Shown here: in pieces, positions 34,416 through 45,590 of the stretch
Layout of the letters: every line of letters begins with the position of its first letter
Numbering within the stretch: the stretch's first letter is position 1
NCBI GenBank assembly: GCA_019914945.1
Contig: CM034110.1
Coordinates: 2,051,001-2,115,000, forward strand
DNA: 64,000 nucleotides
Direction: 5' to 3'
Origin: Typha latifolia
Lineage: Eukaryota > Streptophyta > Magnoliopsida > Poales > Typhaceae
Translations under genes and position numbers: made by a program
Notes under the pieces: generated by a model
Seen by the model: the letters and a program-made list of their open reading frames with translations, nothing else
Database searches by the model: none
What the model was told of the DNA's origin: nothing

Positions 34416-35390
34416 TAAAAAAATTAAAATTTACGTGAATATTTAGATATACTATGATACCTATTAAAAAACATAAGAAACATCATAGGAGATGAGATGC
34501 TATCAATAATAATATGCAGAAAATAAAGCGTAAAAAAGACAATCACAAACACAAAAATTTACATGAAAAATTCAAAACTGGATAAAAAACCATAGATCCA
34601 AACTCGGATAAAAACCAATCACTAAACTTGTAACAGTTACAAGACTGACTTACAAAACAACCCGTTGATCCCCATGACTTTGATTCTCTTAGTCTTACTC
34701 ACTAGAACCCACAATTCACCACTTTCCATGATAGGTTTCTAAACCTCAGCGACCCTCGAAGTTGATCCTTCCGTCTTAGTAACCCTCGAGACGTAATTCT
34801 TCTAGATCTGATGTAAATGCGTAAAGTTGAGAACGATTCGGCACCTCTATCTAAAGTTGAGAATTAATTTTCAATGGCCTCCAAAAGATGATCTTCAATT
34901 TAATACTTGACATTCCGCCTTTCTAGGTTTAGATTAAACCCTTTTATATTCTTAGAGATAAGATAGATATCTCTTAGAGATAAGATAAGTATCTCTTAGA
35001 GATAAAATAAATATCTCTTCAAATATTCTTCATAGATTCTCTTAGAGATACGATAAATAGAGATAGACCCAAATCTAAATCAAATCAGCCAAGGTCTTTC
35101 GAACGCCTGCAAGACCTGTTCGAACGGGCTCAAATGTCTATTATTTTCTTCTTTCTTGGGTATCTTTTTATACTACTTTGATCATCATGACACCCTTTGA
35201 GCACCGCAATGACGATTCCAAATCTGTTTCGAATACTTTGACTTTAAATTCAATCTTCCACTTCAAACATTTCATAACTTGTCATAACATGTGCATATGC
35301 TCATACATAAAATCTATACACATTACATAAATAAAAATTATATTTTGAAACACAATTTGTCAATTATATTAGTACAAATAAAACCTAACA
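34416..35390 (-). mobile_element. solo copia LTR, minus strand (975 bp)
   Basis: On the minus strand it starts TGTTAGGTTT and is related to 2032-2954 and 55630-56675 (shared TGGTTTTTATCCGAGTTTGG-type and ...GGTATC...stretch near the end). It is flanked by ATTAG (34411-34415) and ATTAT (35391-35395), a one-mismatch target-site repeat. GCGTTC-type motifs are at about 35095-35130. Confidence 0.75.
34955..35065. repeat. short tandem repeat inside the solo copia LTR
   Basis: ATCTCTTAGAGATAAGATA-type units of about 24 bp, three to four copies; each contains the palindrome TCTCTTAGAGA. Confidence 0.7.
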
Positions 35391-35807
35391 ATTATGATTT
35401 GTTGAATAATATTGAGTTTAGTTATTTTATTATCATGTATTTACTATTTTATCGAACCCATTAAATCATCTTTATTTTCGTAAGAATAGATCATAACTGT
35501 AGAACCCTTCTAAGCTTTTAAACTCTACCCACCATTTTTCTCCATGAGTCACCCTACTTTATGGCTATTCACCACTACCTTTGGTTGTTTGCCACCCTTC
35601 GACAAACTGCCACAATGTCGATAATCCATTTCACCCCCATCTTGACTTACCCTCACCCTCTTGGCCATAACTTTTTGCCCGGAACTCTAAATCCATCAAA
35701 TTGAGCCAAAAGAACCTTAACTCACAAGACTATCTTCCAATAAAGTTTCATAATTTTTTTACAAACGGATCATTTCAGATCTAGTATGTATCATACCCCT
35801 AAGCCGG

Positions 35808-37340
35808 CATAACAAAAATAACAACTAACATCCTGTATTTGTCTATATCATAAATAAAAGCTTTTCTTTTTTCATTATTTACAAATAACCTCTTATTTGT
35901 TAAAAAAAATAATAAGTCCCACCCTATCATCTGATAGGTAGATATAACTTAATCGATCATTAGGTTTTATTAATTGTAAAACTAAATTAAGCCTCCAAAA
36001 TAGCTTAGTGGCAACACAAACACTGATTTCCAACCAAATAGGATTAAATCAAAATCTCTAAAATACTAAAATTGCATCCAAACACTTAATCCCATAAAAT
36101 AGATGGCTCTAATACTACTCTTGTTTAATCTCAAAAATTATATTAGGAGAATTAAATAGATATTTTAAAAAATATGTAAAAATATTACTTGAAATCTTGA
36201 AATAGATAAAATATTCTATTTTTTATTCCATTAGTTAGGTGGAGGTTAAATTATATTTAATTTATGGTGTTGCTAGTTTTTTCTTTTAACAAGTAGGAGG
36301 CTCTATTTGTAAATAATGAAAAGTGTTGTGATCACCCTTAAGATTGTTATGATTGTAGCAAGTTACAATCGGAACAGATGAAATTGGAACTTTTGAGATT
36401 GATGCCGACTGATCTAACTGTTCAAATGACCTAAACTTCCGATAGGTTATCCCTCTAAAAGTAAGAGATCCAACACTCATGTCGATTGGATGAATATATC
36501 AAAAGATATGATAGAAATATTAGGCAAAGGTCAGAAGGTGGCGGGATGGATGTGGATAATAGAGTTGGGATAAAGCATAAAGCTAGTCAAGTTGGGTGAG
36601 AGGGGGGAGAGGTAGACCGTACTATTAGGGACGAGAGGGGTCGATCAAACATAAGGGAAGGATGGCAGTGTTAATAACCACTGCCGAGGAAAAGGCTCGG
36701 CGATGAAGAACAAGATCGAAATGGAGGAGTTGAGGGAGAAGAGTCTTGAAGCAAAGCCAATTCATTCAATTCTATATTTCTATTCGATAATCATAATTAG
36801 GACATCACCACAGATTATATAGTGGAACCCTAATTGACTGAATCGACTAAGCTAGGCTAGCTTGAGTCAACCGATTTATAATCGAATCGTAACCAATTAC
36901 CATTAGGTGCATACCACAAAATGTTTGGTGGCTACCTAACTTAACTTGACTTGGTCGACCTAGCCAACATCGGCATAAGCACAACTGACTCATACCCACC
37001 CTAGTGCATAAATCAAAATTAGGCTCTAGGTCTAACTAATTATAACTTTAATAAACAATTAAATATGAACCTAACTTGATTAGCCGAATTGAGCAGACTC
37101 GAGTTCGACTAATCCACATGAGCAATGATTGTCCATAAAGCAAAAACAACTAAAAATACAAATGCAATAATAAATATAAATAGATAAATAGTCTGGAGAA
37201 AAGACGTAAATGTGTCGAATCACCTTTCTGAGCCAAATTAAGTTAGAGTTGAGTTTGCCCCCTAGCCGGTTAGTAACAAAAGAAAAAGAGAGCTCTATTT
37301 ATAACATAGTCAAAATTAGGGTGTGATTTGTTTTTCATTT
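35808..37340. mobile_element. inverted-repeat (foldback) element, copy 3, split by a solo LTR
   Basis: The left arm (about 35808-35910, ...CATTATTTACAAATA...) is inverted in the right arm, which is found in two pieces, 36285-36323 and 37279-37340, on either side of the solo LTR 36324-37278. Joining the pieces restores the arm. No coding capacity. Confidence 0.6.
36324..37278 (-). mobile_element. solo LTR, minus strand (955 bp), different gypsy-like family
   Basis: On the minus strand it begins TGTTACTAACCGG and ends CACAACA, with a TATA-like CACTATATAATC followed by a pyrimidine-rich leader. Flanked by AAAAG on the left and an overlapping AAAAG on the right (one A shared with the LTR end). 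Unlike the other gypsy LTRs here it lacks the GCGTTC array. Confidence 0.6.
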
Positions 37341-39585
37341 TGTTATTTGTACATAATAAAATGAGAGAGCTTTATTTGTAGTTAGTGAAAAAAAATGCAG
37401 GGTGTTATTTAAATAGGAAGTAGTCTATACAATTGAATTTTTGTTCTCTATTTGTTTATATACAATATGTCTCCTTAAATCTTATCTTCACGACCGGAAA
37501 TCTAATCAGGAGGATTTTATTATATTTTTATGAACTCTAATCTATTTATATACTTGTTAGTTATCGTTATAATAAAGTTAATTATTATTAAATTTATTTA
37601 CGTACGTGAATGAGCTAAGCGAGGTTGCGTGTGCAAATGAACAAGCTGATCACTTCACATAATCAAACAATTGGATGAGCCTCCCAAGGGAACAAGATTG
37701 AAAAAGGGCATCAACTTCGCAAGTATAAAATGATCAACTTGCTCTTAGTTATTCTCAACAAAGCTTGTTGTTTCATTTCTCTAGGTGCAGTGAATCAGCT
37801 CTATATATGATTATATCATGCCACCAGAAATTGAAATTAAGTCGCATGAACTTTTGTAGTGTTGACCTTGATGATCCAGTATGATGGTCAATCCAATGTG
37901 ATTAAATATCAATATTATCTAATTTACTAGACATTTATAAAAATTTGGATGAATTTTAAATCTGGCATGCAATCTTAAACATGAAAACCCCTATTTATGA
38001 TAATAATATATAACTTATTTAAGGAAAGTATAATAATGAAATAAGTAATTGCTTAATTTGGCTCGAAAGATAAGTTTCCATGTCAAAGTACTTTTTGATT
38101 TTGTTTTGTAAATTTATTTTTTCGAAAGTAAGAAAGAAATAAGAAACACAACAAAAAGAAACTAACCAAAAAATAAAACCTAAAATAAAGCCTGCCATGA
38201 CCAAAAAAACATAAGTCAATGGAGATTTATTTAAATGAGTGTCATGGCAGAAGAAGATAATAAGATTCCAATCCATTACAAGGGCCTAAGTGTAAAAACA
38301 GACATCCGCCCAAAGTTTAACTCAGTTTTCAAATTTTCTGTATGAGAGCCATTGTTCCTTAGACCATGCCTATGACTAGATATAGGTTTAACCACCCACA
38401 TGAAGGCACTTCAATGGAAGCCCAAGGAGCAGCCATGGAAAGCAACCCATCGGGTACAACCGCTTCACCTACAACTCCAGGGTATGTTGAGTTGCTTCAT
38501 ATGATAGGCTCGATACAAGCTTCATTCTTAGAGTCACGGTTAGTCATGGAAGAGTTTCAAAAATCCATGCAAGCATCGTTAGGGATATTGGCCTAAACCA
38601 TTTTTCAAGGTTGACAAAAACTGACGAGAGCGGGGAACAATTCTATCCAGTGAACCCCTCCACTTCCGCCACCACCACTACATCCTATCAATTCATAGGC
38701 TAACGAAGAAGGTGTCTTGGAACTTTGATTGCCGAGCCACTCCTACCTATGCCAACAACAGGAGGATTCGACACACCACCTGTGCTAATCTGTTTGCAAA
38801 CACCGATGACGCCTAATATGGAAACTTTGAATAAATGGATCCTTGAGAAGATGCAAAAGAACCAACACCTAGATGGTCTCCCCCTAGGACTCCTAGAGAA
38901 GATTAAAGATCCTTCCAATATGAAGAGTAGTAAATTGGAATAGACCCCGCAACGGTACACCTGAATATTTTGAAATTTGATATTTCGACTTGTCTCCAAG
39001 CTACTATGGATGCTTGATTTGTTTCTACGATTGAGCTAACATGGTCATCATATTAATTTATATGAACTATGGATTTGGTGTTTTTTAACAAAATAAGAGC
39101 TCGATTTGTAAATGATGAAATGAGAGGACTTTATTTGTAATATAGTTAAAATAAAGGATGTTATTTGTAGAAAAGAATCATAATCTTTTACTATTTCTAT
39201 ATTAGGTGTCACCTTAAATCTTATCTTCATGACTGGAGAGGTGCATTTTATTATACTTCTATAAACTCTAATCTATTTATGTACTTAATTATTAGTTGTC
39301 GCTATCACAAAAGTTAAGTATTCCTAAGTTTCTTATGCATGTGAATGAGCTAATGACCAAGTTCATTACTTCACATAATCGAACAACTGGATGAGCCTCC
39401 CAAGGGAACAAAATTAAAAAAAAGGCATCAACTTCACAAGTATAATATGATCAACTTGCTCTTAGTTATTTTCAACAAAGCTTGTCGTTTCCTTTCTCTA
39501 GGTGCTGTGAATTAGCTCTATGTATGGTTCTATCATGCCACTTGAAATTGAAAGTTGCATGACCTCTTGTGATGTTGACTGTTGA
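37330..39585 (+). repeat. direct repeat of about 500 bp (37330-37875 and 39085-39585) around a gag fragment
   Basis: Both copies run in the same order: a TTTATTTGTA... AT-rich start, a CTTAAATCTTATCTTCA stretch, GAGCCTCCCAAGGGAACAA, a TTTCTCTAGGTGC motif and a CATGCCAC end. They are about 1.73 kb apart. They could be LTRs of an unrecognised element or a simple segment duplication; no primer-binding site adjoins the left copy. Confidence 0.55.
38338..38950 (+). pseudogene. N-terminal gag fragment of an LTR retrotransposon
   Basis: A worn primer-binding site (GTATGAGAGCC at about 38340) is followed by MPMTRYRFNHPHEGTSMEAQ and an open stretch to 38596 containing FQKSMQASLG. Then comes a second open stretch (38725-38943) with LNKWILEKMQKNQHLDG. 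This is typical of the variable gag start that follows the LTR. No upstream LTR is attached. Confidence 0.45.
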
Positions 39586-40099
39586 GTGTGATCACCATGC
39601 ATGTTAATTTCAAGCTGTTCATTTTGAAATCATGCACCTAGAGGACACTCTATGTTGAAGGAGAAGTATTAATTGTCAAATCTCAATGCCTTTAAGGATA
39701 AACTGATGATCACGCCCAACCCAAAATTTACGTTGTGTTCCGTGTGCAGGTTCGAAAGTGGCATATAATTTCATGTTTTTACTATGCACGTTTTGCCAAT
39801 GCGTTTGTTTTGAAAAAGGGAAATTTGTACCAAAAGCACAGAAGATATTTTATTTTATTACTAAAGGCTGGGTCCATTTTCAATTTCCTCTTGGTATTTT
39901 CTATTTTTTCTTTCTAAACTTGCCCTCTATCATTTAGTATCTTATTAAATTTTGATGGGACACTATAAAATAAAGCAGTGTCTTCATACTCTTCTTCTTC
40001 TACCTTTTAATTTTTATCTTTTTTATACAAGTCTCTCTAATTATTTTTAAATTAATAAAGTAAGAAGAAAAGAAATAATACTAAATCATTCGGTAAATA
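39586..40099. other. intergenic, nothing recognised
   Basis: AT-rich without gene-like ORFs. Confidence 0.45.
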
Positions 40100-40486
40100 A
40101 AAATTTATATATAACACCCTACTTTTTAATGAAATTATAATTTATATCATATATTTTCACTATTTGTAAATCAAGTACTGTGATTTAGAAAATATGTATA
40201 AAAAACACTCTAGATTAGGTTGAACGAATACCATTAGAATATTCTATTACTTTATTGCTAAGATAACTAAACTGCCTTTATTTCTAATATGACTAAATTA
40301 CCCTTAGTATAATTTAGTTGATGGTATAATTTTATTAATATAATTAATTTAACCTAAATGTTTGGTTAAATTTAACAAAGAGATCTAACAGTATGGTATT
40401 TTATGCACATATTTATTAAATTATAAGGCTCGATTTATAAATAATGAAAATGTACGGTATAAACTATAATTTTAGTAAAATAAAAT
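40100..40486. mobile_element. inverted-repeat (foldback) element, copy 2 (about 390 bp)
   Basis: Left arm (40100-40190, TATATAACACCCTACTTTTTA... ATTTGTAAATC) is inverted at 40410-40486 (CGATTTATAAATAATGAAAATGTACGG...). Related to 29906-30308. Confidence 0.65.
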
Positions 40487-41610
40487 AAATGGTTGTCACT
40501 TTCTTCTAAGTACTCGTAGCACCAATTTTCTCTCTTTTTTAAAGATTGATTATAATATTTAATTCCTTTGGCTCTTTTACTAGGGAAAAATCTCCTATAC
40601 TTAAGAATTGTGTTAGGTTAAAAATATTGTTTATAACCATTAGAAATAAAATATCTCTAAAAGTTTATCTCTTTTACTTCTCCTCATCCTTTTTTTATGA
40701 CTATAATTCATAATTTATTTACAAAATTTGTCAGTAATTTATAAGAAATTTTTACTCTGCTCTTCATCTACATATTCTTCCATATTTCAGTCATTCGTCA
40801 CTTTATTTTCCTTGTATAAAATTATTTCTAGCGAAAAAAAAGAAGAATGACAAATAAAATTAGTAAATATAATAGTGAAATTCATAGATTAACAAAGAAA
40901 TTTGTAGATTAACTATTAAATTTATAATTTAACTATGAAGTTCATGAATTAACTATGCACCTAATTCAAAATTATACCGTAAAATAAATATCTCCCTTTT
41001 TTAGGTACTCATACCACCAACGTTTTATTTTTTTCTGAAAGGTCGATTATAATATTTTATTCTTTTAGCTCTTTCAACTTGAAAAAAGAACCCAATTACA
41101 CTGAAAAATTTCATTTTGATTGAAAATAGTACTCATAACAATTACAAAATGTCTCCAAAAATTTAAATAGAATAGTATTTCTCTTGCTTCTCCTCATCAT
41201 TTCTTTGATTGTAATTCATAGTTTATTTATTAAATTCGTAGTTAATTTATAAAAAAATTTCCTCTACTCTTCTTCTACTTATTTATATATATTTTACTCA
41301 TCTATCACCTTATTTCTCTTGTATGAAAGACATGTATATAATTATTTCTGGTGAAAAAAATAAGAGAAAGAATGTTAGCAAATATAATTGTAAAATTCAT
41401 AAAATAACTTTGAACATAAATTAATATGAAATCAGTAAACTAACAATATACCTAGTATGAAATTATATAGTAAAGTAAATAGTTGTCATTTTTTTTAGGT
41501 ACTCATAGAACTAATATTTTTTCTTTTTGAATGATGATTATAATATTTGATTCCTTAAGCTCTTTCAATAGATAAAAAAAAATCCCATATACTCATAAAA
41601 AGCCGATCAC
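40487..41610. repeat. tandem repeat of about 495 bp, 2.2 copies
   Basis: The marker TACTCATA-CAcc followed by GATTATAATATTT recurs at about 40510, 41006 and 41499. The bodies (a CTTCTCCTCATC motif, ATAATTCATA-TTTATT, TAAAATTATTTCT-G-GAAAAAA) match in order. AT-rich, no coding. Confidence 0.65.
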
Positions 41611-41944
41611 AATTAGATTATGAGTGTATTTACTATTTTAGAAAAGTTTTGTTTTGCTTATCACTTTCGGTGTATAGCTCAAAATTAGATTATGTTTATT
41701 CCAACGTGCTTAATTTAACTTAAACTATTAAGCATTGAGAAATTATTTTAGTCTTAATTTTATCTTAAAAGTAAGAGTAAAATAATCTAAGAGTAAAAGA
41801 ATATTAATATCTCTTATTTAGCAATATCCTCCACAAAATTAACTTGTCACCCGCTCTAGCTGCACCACCAAAGTGCTACCATCTAATAGTTTGTTCACCT
41901 ACGGCTGACACCTATCAACCCTTATCCATGAGTTGACTTATAGT
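41611..41944. other. intergenic, nothing recognised
   Basis: Short AT-rich stretch before the truncated LTR of element J. Confidence 0.4.
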
Positions 41945-43760
41945 GGATTCAATTAATAATTAAACAAAGAAAACCCACCCCTCCTATAAATAGAGGTCGG
42001 ATACAACGAGTCTTTTTAGTACTAGCCATAAAGGCTTACATGACTTAAACTAAAATTTGTCTTAAAAGATTAAATGACTTAAGTATGACTTGTCTTAAAA
42101 GGCTACATGACTTAATTGAACTTATCTTAAAGGCTTATATAACTTAGCTTGAATTATCTTAAGGTCTTTTCTAACTTAACTATAGTTGTTTAAGGATTTA
42201 CATAAGAGATAAATATAGATTATTAAAAAAATAAATAGACTTGATGTATTGAGACCAAAGTTCTAGCGAGGTAACCTGACTATACCTGGATTACATTACT
42301 CCACTATGCTTTCGACAACTTTGCTCTCAAGATGTCCATAGTGATTTGCAAACCTTCTATTGCTCTTGAACCACATATTCTCGATCTTCGTGTGGCTCCC
42401 ATCTGCCACACTAAGTTCTGCTCTAGGACCCACTAGTTTGAGCCATAGTCCGCCCTGGCCATGGGTGATTCGAGCTAGAGATTTAGTGGAGGCAATTTAG
42501 GCTAAGGTCTAGCCAGCTTTAGTTCGAGCCAAACCCTAGACGTAGGTGGCTCTACCAAAGCCCTACGTGCATTGGGTTTGGGCCGAGTCATAGGCACTAT
42601 CGAATTAGATCAAGCCCCAGTCATCGGATGAGATGGAGTTTCAGTTAGTGACTCATCATCTTGTGGGTTAGCCTTTAATGGAGCTAGGGCTTTGGTGTGT
42701 GCACCCAAGGGGTGATTCCACCCTACACCTAAGGGTGTTTCTATTGATAACCAGTTCAGTGTGCTCTAATACGATTACTGTGATGTGAATGGGCTACCAC
42801 GATTCAGCCTTGTAATAGTACAATTGATTTTCACATATTTGTGCTCTACGGATCTCATGGAGATTAGCCATCATCTCTACTATGGTTGCTTGAATTGCTA
42901 GTAAGACCTGTAGCACCTCTAGCTGAGAAGTCGACGGAGGTGGGGTCAATAGTTCTAGTGGTAAGGTGCTGATATTGAGTGTCGCACCGATCGCCATTGG
43001 TGTATCCCTAGCTATGGAAGTCTCCCTAGATAATCATACTATCATATCTCGAGTGGTTGTCATCTGGTCCAAAGATATGATGGCTCTAATACCAAATTGT
43101 TATAGGCCTATTAGGGTCAATCTGCAACAAAGGAGTCTAAGCTTTGGCTAGGCTGAATGATGGTTAATAGAGAATGTGAAAGGCGATGGAGCTCGATTGT
43201 AGGAGGGATGATGGTGGTGATAGTGGAGAAAAAAAGATGAAGCACGGTAGGGAGAGAGAGTTGATGGGACATAGTATTGGAGAAGAGTGATTAATGTACT
43301 TCTGTACTTCTACTCTTAGATTATATCACTCATACTGTTAAGATAAATTTAAAGCTAAAACAATTTATCAATGCTTGGACTTGATGTATTCAAATGAATG
43401 ATTAAATAAATGAGATTGACCCTCCTATATATAATGGTCAGATACAATGATTCCTTCTAGGAGTAGTCCTAAAGGCTTATATGAGAACTAAGATTTATGA
43501 CTTAACTAGATTTACTTTAAAGACTTACATGAATTAACCAAACTTATTTTAAAGGCTTACATGACTTAACTATACTTGCCTTGAAGACTTACATGACTTA
43601 ACTATACTTAACTTAAGGGCTTTCATAACTTAGCTAGACATCTTAAGGGTTTACATAGGAGATAAACATAAATGAATTAAAACATAAATAGACTCAATCC
43701 AGTGAGCCCGATCTCTCCATAAAGTGATCCCACCAAACCTAGATCATAGTAATTATATCA
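41945..43760 (-). mobile_element. truncated gag-only LTR element, copy J, minus strand
   Basis: Right LTR 43098-43760 (663 bp; on the minus strand it is the 5' LTR) has a primer-binding site TGGTATTAGAGC (minus, 43083-43094) directly inside it. The left LTR is only partly kept (41945-42298) and is preceded on the minus strand by a purine-rich tract. The interior of about 780 bp holds a decayed gag start (minus ORF 42794-42997, with a helical EVLQVLLAIQATIVEMMANL). The LTR resembles those of element X. Confidence 0.6.
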
Positions 43761-44260
43761 TCAAGTATATGATTTACTTTTTGTTTGAAATTGCTGATTT
43801 GAGATAATATCAATTTACTAAGCATTTGGAGCTTGATATGAGCTAAGATATCAGTGGGCGTTCTATAACATAGTGTAAGTCATGACTTATGTGGTATACG
43901 ATCATATTTATATATAAGCTTAGCATAGTTATAAGAATTATATATAATTTGTTTCTTTATGTATTTAATAAAAGTTGGTTTCAAAATGTGATGACATACA
44001 TAGGTTATTTGTTCATTTATTTGTGTCACTTATAAACTTAATGGTTTGTTATGGCCATGGTTTGCTATGACCTGTGTAAACTTATTTATACATGTATATA
44101 TATTTATGTTGGGAATATTTATATGGATGATGGTATAAGTTAGTTATGGAATAGTTTATTATCAATATAATTTTGTCAAAGAGTAAACACTAGCCCTAGA
44201 TGTCACACGCATTGTGTGGGCATGTGGGTTGCCTGCGGTCAAGGAGATCGAGTATAATAA
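43761..44260. other. intergenic, nothing recognised
   Basis: AT-rich flank of the chromovirus array. Confidence 0.45.
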
Positions 44261-45149
44261 TGATACATTTAGTTAGGATCTTTTCTTACTGCATTAATTA
44301 TTTATTTTTATTAAAATAAAATTACTGTAAGTCGTGTTCGAGCATAGGTGGGGTCGCGTTCGAACGCCCTTGCGAACACCTACATCAGGTTTACAAATGC
44401 AAAAAACTCATATTGTGCATTCAAATGCGGTCGAGTGAGTTCGAACACCCGCGTTCGAACGCCTGCATCGAACACGATCAAGAGCGTTCGAACACCAGGT
44501 TTGCAAATACAAAGAACGTCTTTTGTGCGTTTGAACATGATCGAGAGCGTTCAAATATGATCGGCGGGAATCTTCTAGAATTAGGGTTACATATTATTTT
44601 AGGACTTGTTGGCTAGCCTCTATATATATGTGGATGGCAGCCAATTTTATTATGCTATTAGAATATTGATTTTATGCCTCTCTATCATCAATCTACCCTA
44701 ATCTCCCTCCTCCCTCTTCACCATCCTTCCATCTCTATCGTTGGCAAGGTTTCTCCTAACTTCTAATCTCTCTCGACTGTCGAGCCATCCCTCTTCTTTG
44801 GGATATCGACCACTTCGTTCCCTTTGTCTATATCCCTTAATCATATCCACCATCCACCTTCACCTCCATACCCATCCATAACTCTAACATCCACTCCACC
44901 CGTCACTACCACCATCACCCAAGTTATTCTGTATTTTCGTCCGAGTTGTAGTTCGAATCTATGAAGGGTGTAAATATAAAGATTGTAGATTAGGAAGTTA
45001 CGAATCTAATCTACTTTGTTTTGTAATTTTCTAACTAAACAAAAATATCTGAAGAATATTTTCCCTCAATTGTGCGGACTGATTCCTGTAATAAATTCAG
45101 ATCTTAAGGAATTGTTCCATAGTCGACATTTTGGTACAAGAACCCATCA
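44261..45149 (+). repeat. chromovirus LTR A (889 bp)
   Basis: Begins TGATACATTTAG and ends CCCATCA. GCGTTC array at 44335-44560 (perfect palindromes at 44356 and 44451), TATA-like box at about 44621-44630, then the pyrimidine-rich leader. A single primer-binding site TGGTATCAGAGC follows at 45153-45164. Confidence 0.8.
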
Positions 45150-45152
45150 AAT

Positions 45153-45164
45153 TGGTATCAGAGC
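45153..45164 (+). promoter_or_regulatory. primer-binding site of the first internal region
   Basis: Perfect TGGTATCAGAGC, complementary to the 3' end of initiator tRNA-Met as in many plant gypsy elements. Confidence 0.8.
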
Positions 45165-45169
45165 AAGCA

Positions 45170-45590
45170 AACCTTAGACCTCCATTAATGGTTGAAATAA
45201 AGAAGATGACATCAACAAGGAGACCTATGGAGGGCACATCGACAAGGGAAGACTCAATCCATGATGACCCTAACTGTGAGGCCGATTCTTTTAAAGTACC
45301 AAGCTAAGTTTGAGAGAGTTAGTAGTCATGAGTCACCTTGGCCCGAACGGACATTGATGAGTACATTTATTTCAGGGTTGCGGGATGAGATACAAGCTGA
45401 TGTTCATGCTCAATGTCCTACTACTCTTGAGGAGGCCTTTGAGAAGGCTGTGAGGATGGAACAAAAGCATAGGGTTCTAAAGATGGCAGCGATAACAAAT
45501 TGGGGCGACCGAGATGGGCGGTTTGCACTTAGAATGCCGGCTGGAAATTCTGCAGTTTGCACCTAGACCACGACCACCTTTGAGACCTTC
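45170..45590 (+). pseudogene. gag of the first chromovirus copy, core deleted
   Basis: After a short N-terminal piece (45207-45280, MTSTRRPMEGTSTRED) the sequence jumps to the end of the gag domain: YQAKFERVSSHESPWPERTL, then FISGLRDEIQADVHAQCPTT and EEAFEKAVRMEQKHR (45261-45480). The central gag domain seen in the second copy (49800-50100) is missing. Confidence 0.7.

Larger units (their letters stand above)
31872..35793 (+). mobile_element. gag-only LTR retrotransposon (TR-GAG type), copy G
   Basis: LTRs 31872-32420 and 34252-35793 (the latter split by a solo copia LTR at 34416-35390) are bounded by perfect target-site repeats TACCC (31867-31871, 35794-35798). The primer-binding site TGGTATTAAAGC is at 32421-32432. 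The interior is a decayed gag without pol. Minus the copia insertion the element is about 2.94 kb, practically the same as element I. Confidence 0.82.
34252..35793 (+). repeat. 3' LTR of element G, interrupted by a copia solo LTR
   Basis: 34252-34415 and 35396-35793 join to a 562-bp LTR that pairs with 31872-32420. Confidence 0.75.

Noticed and set aside
38019..38276. 85-codon minus-strand ORF with possible membrane segments
   Set aside because: Phe/Leu/Ile-rich translation of AT-rich DNA; no start context, neighbour or homologue to support it.
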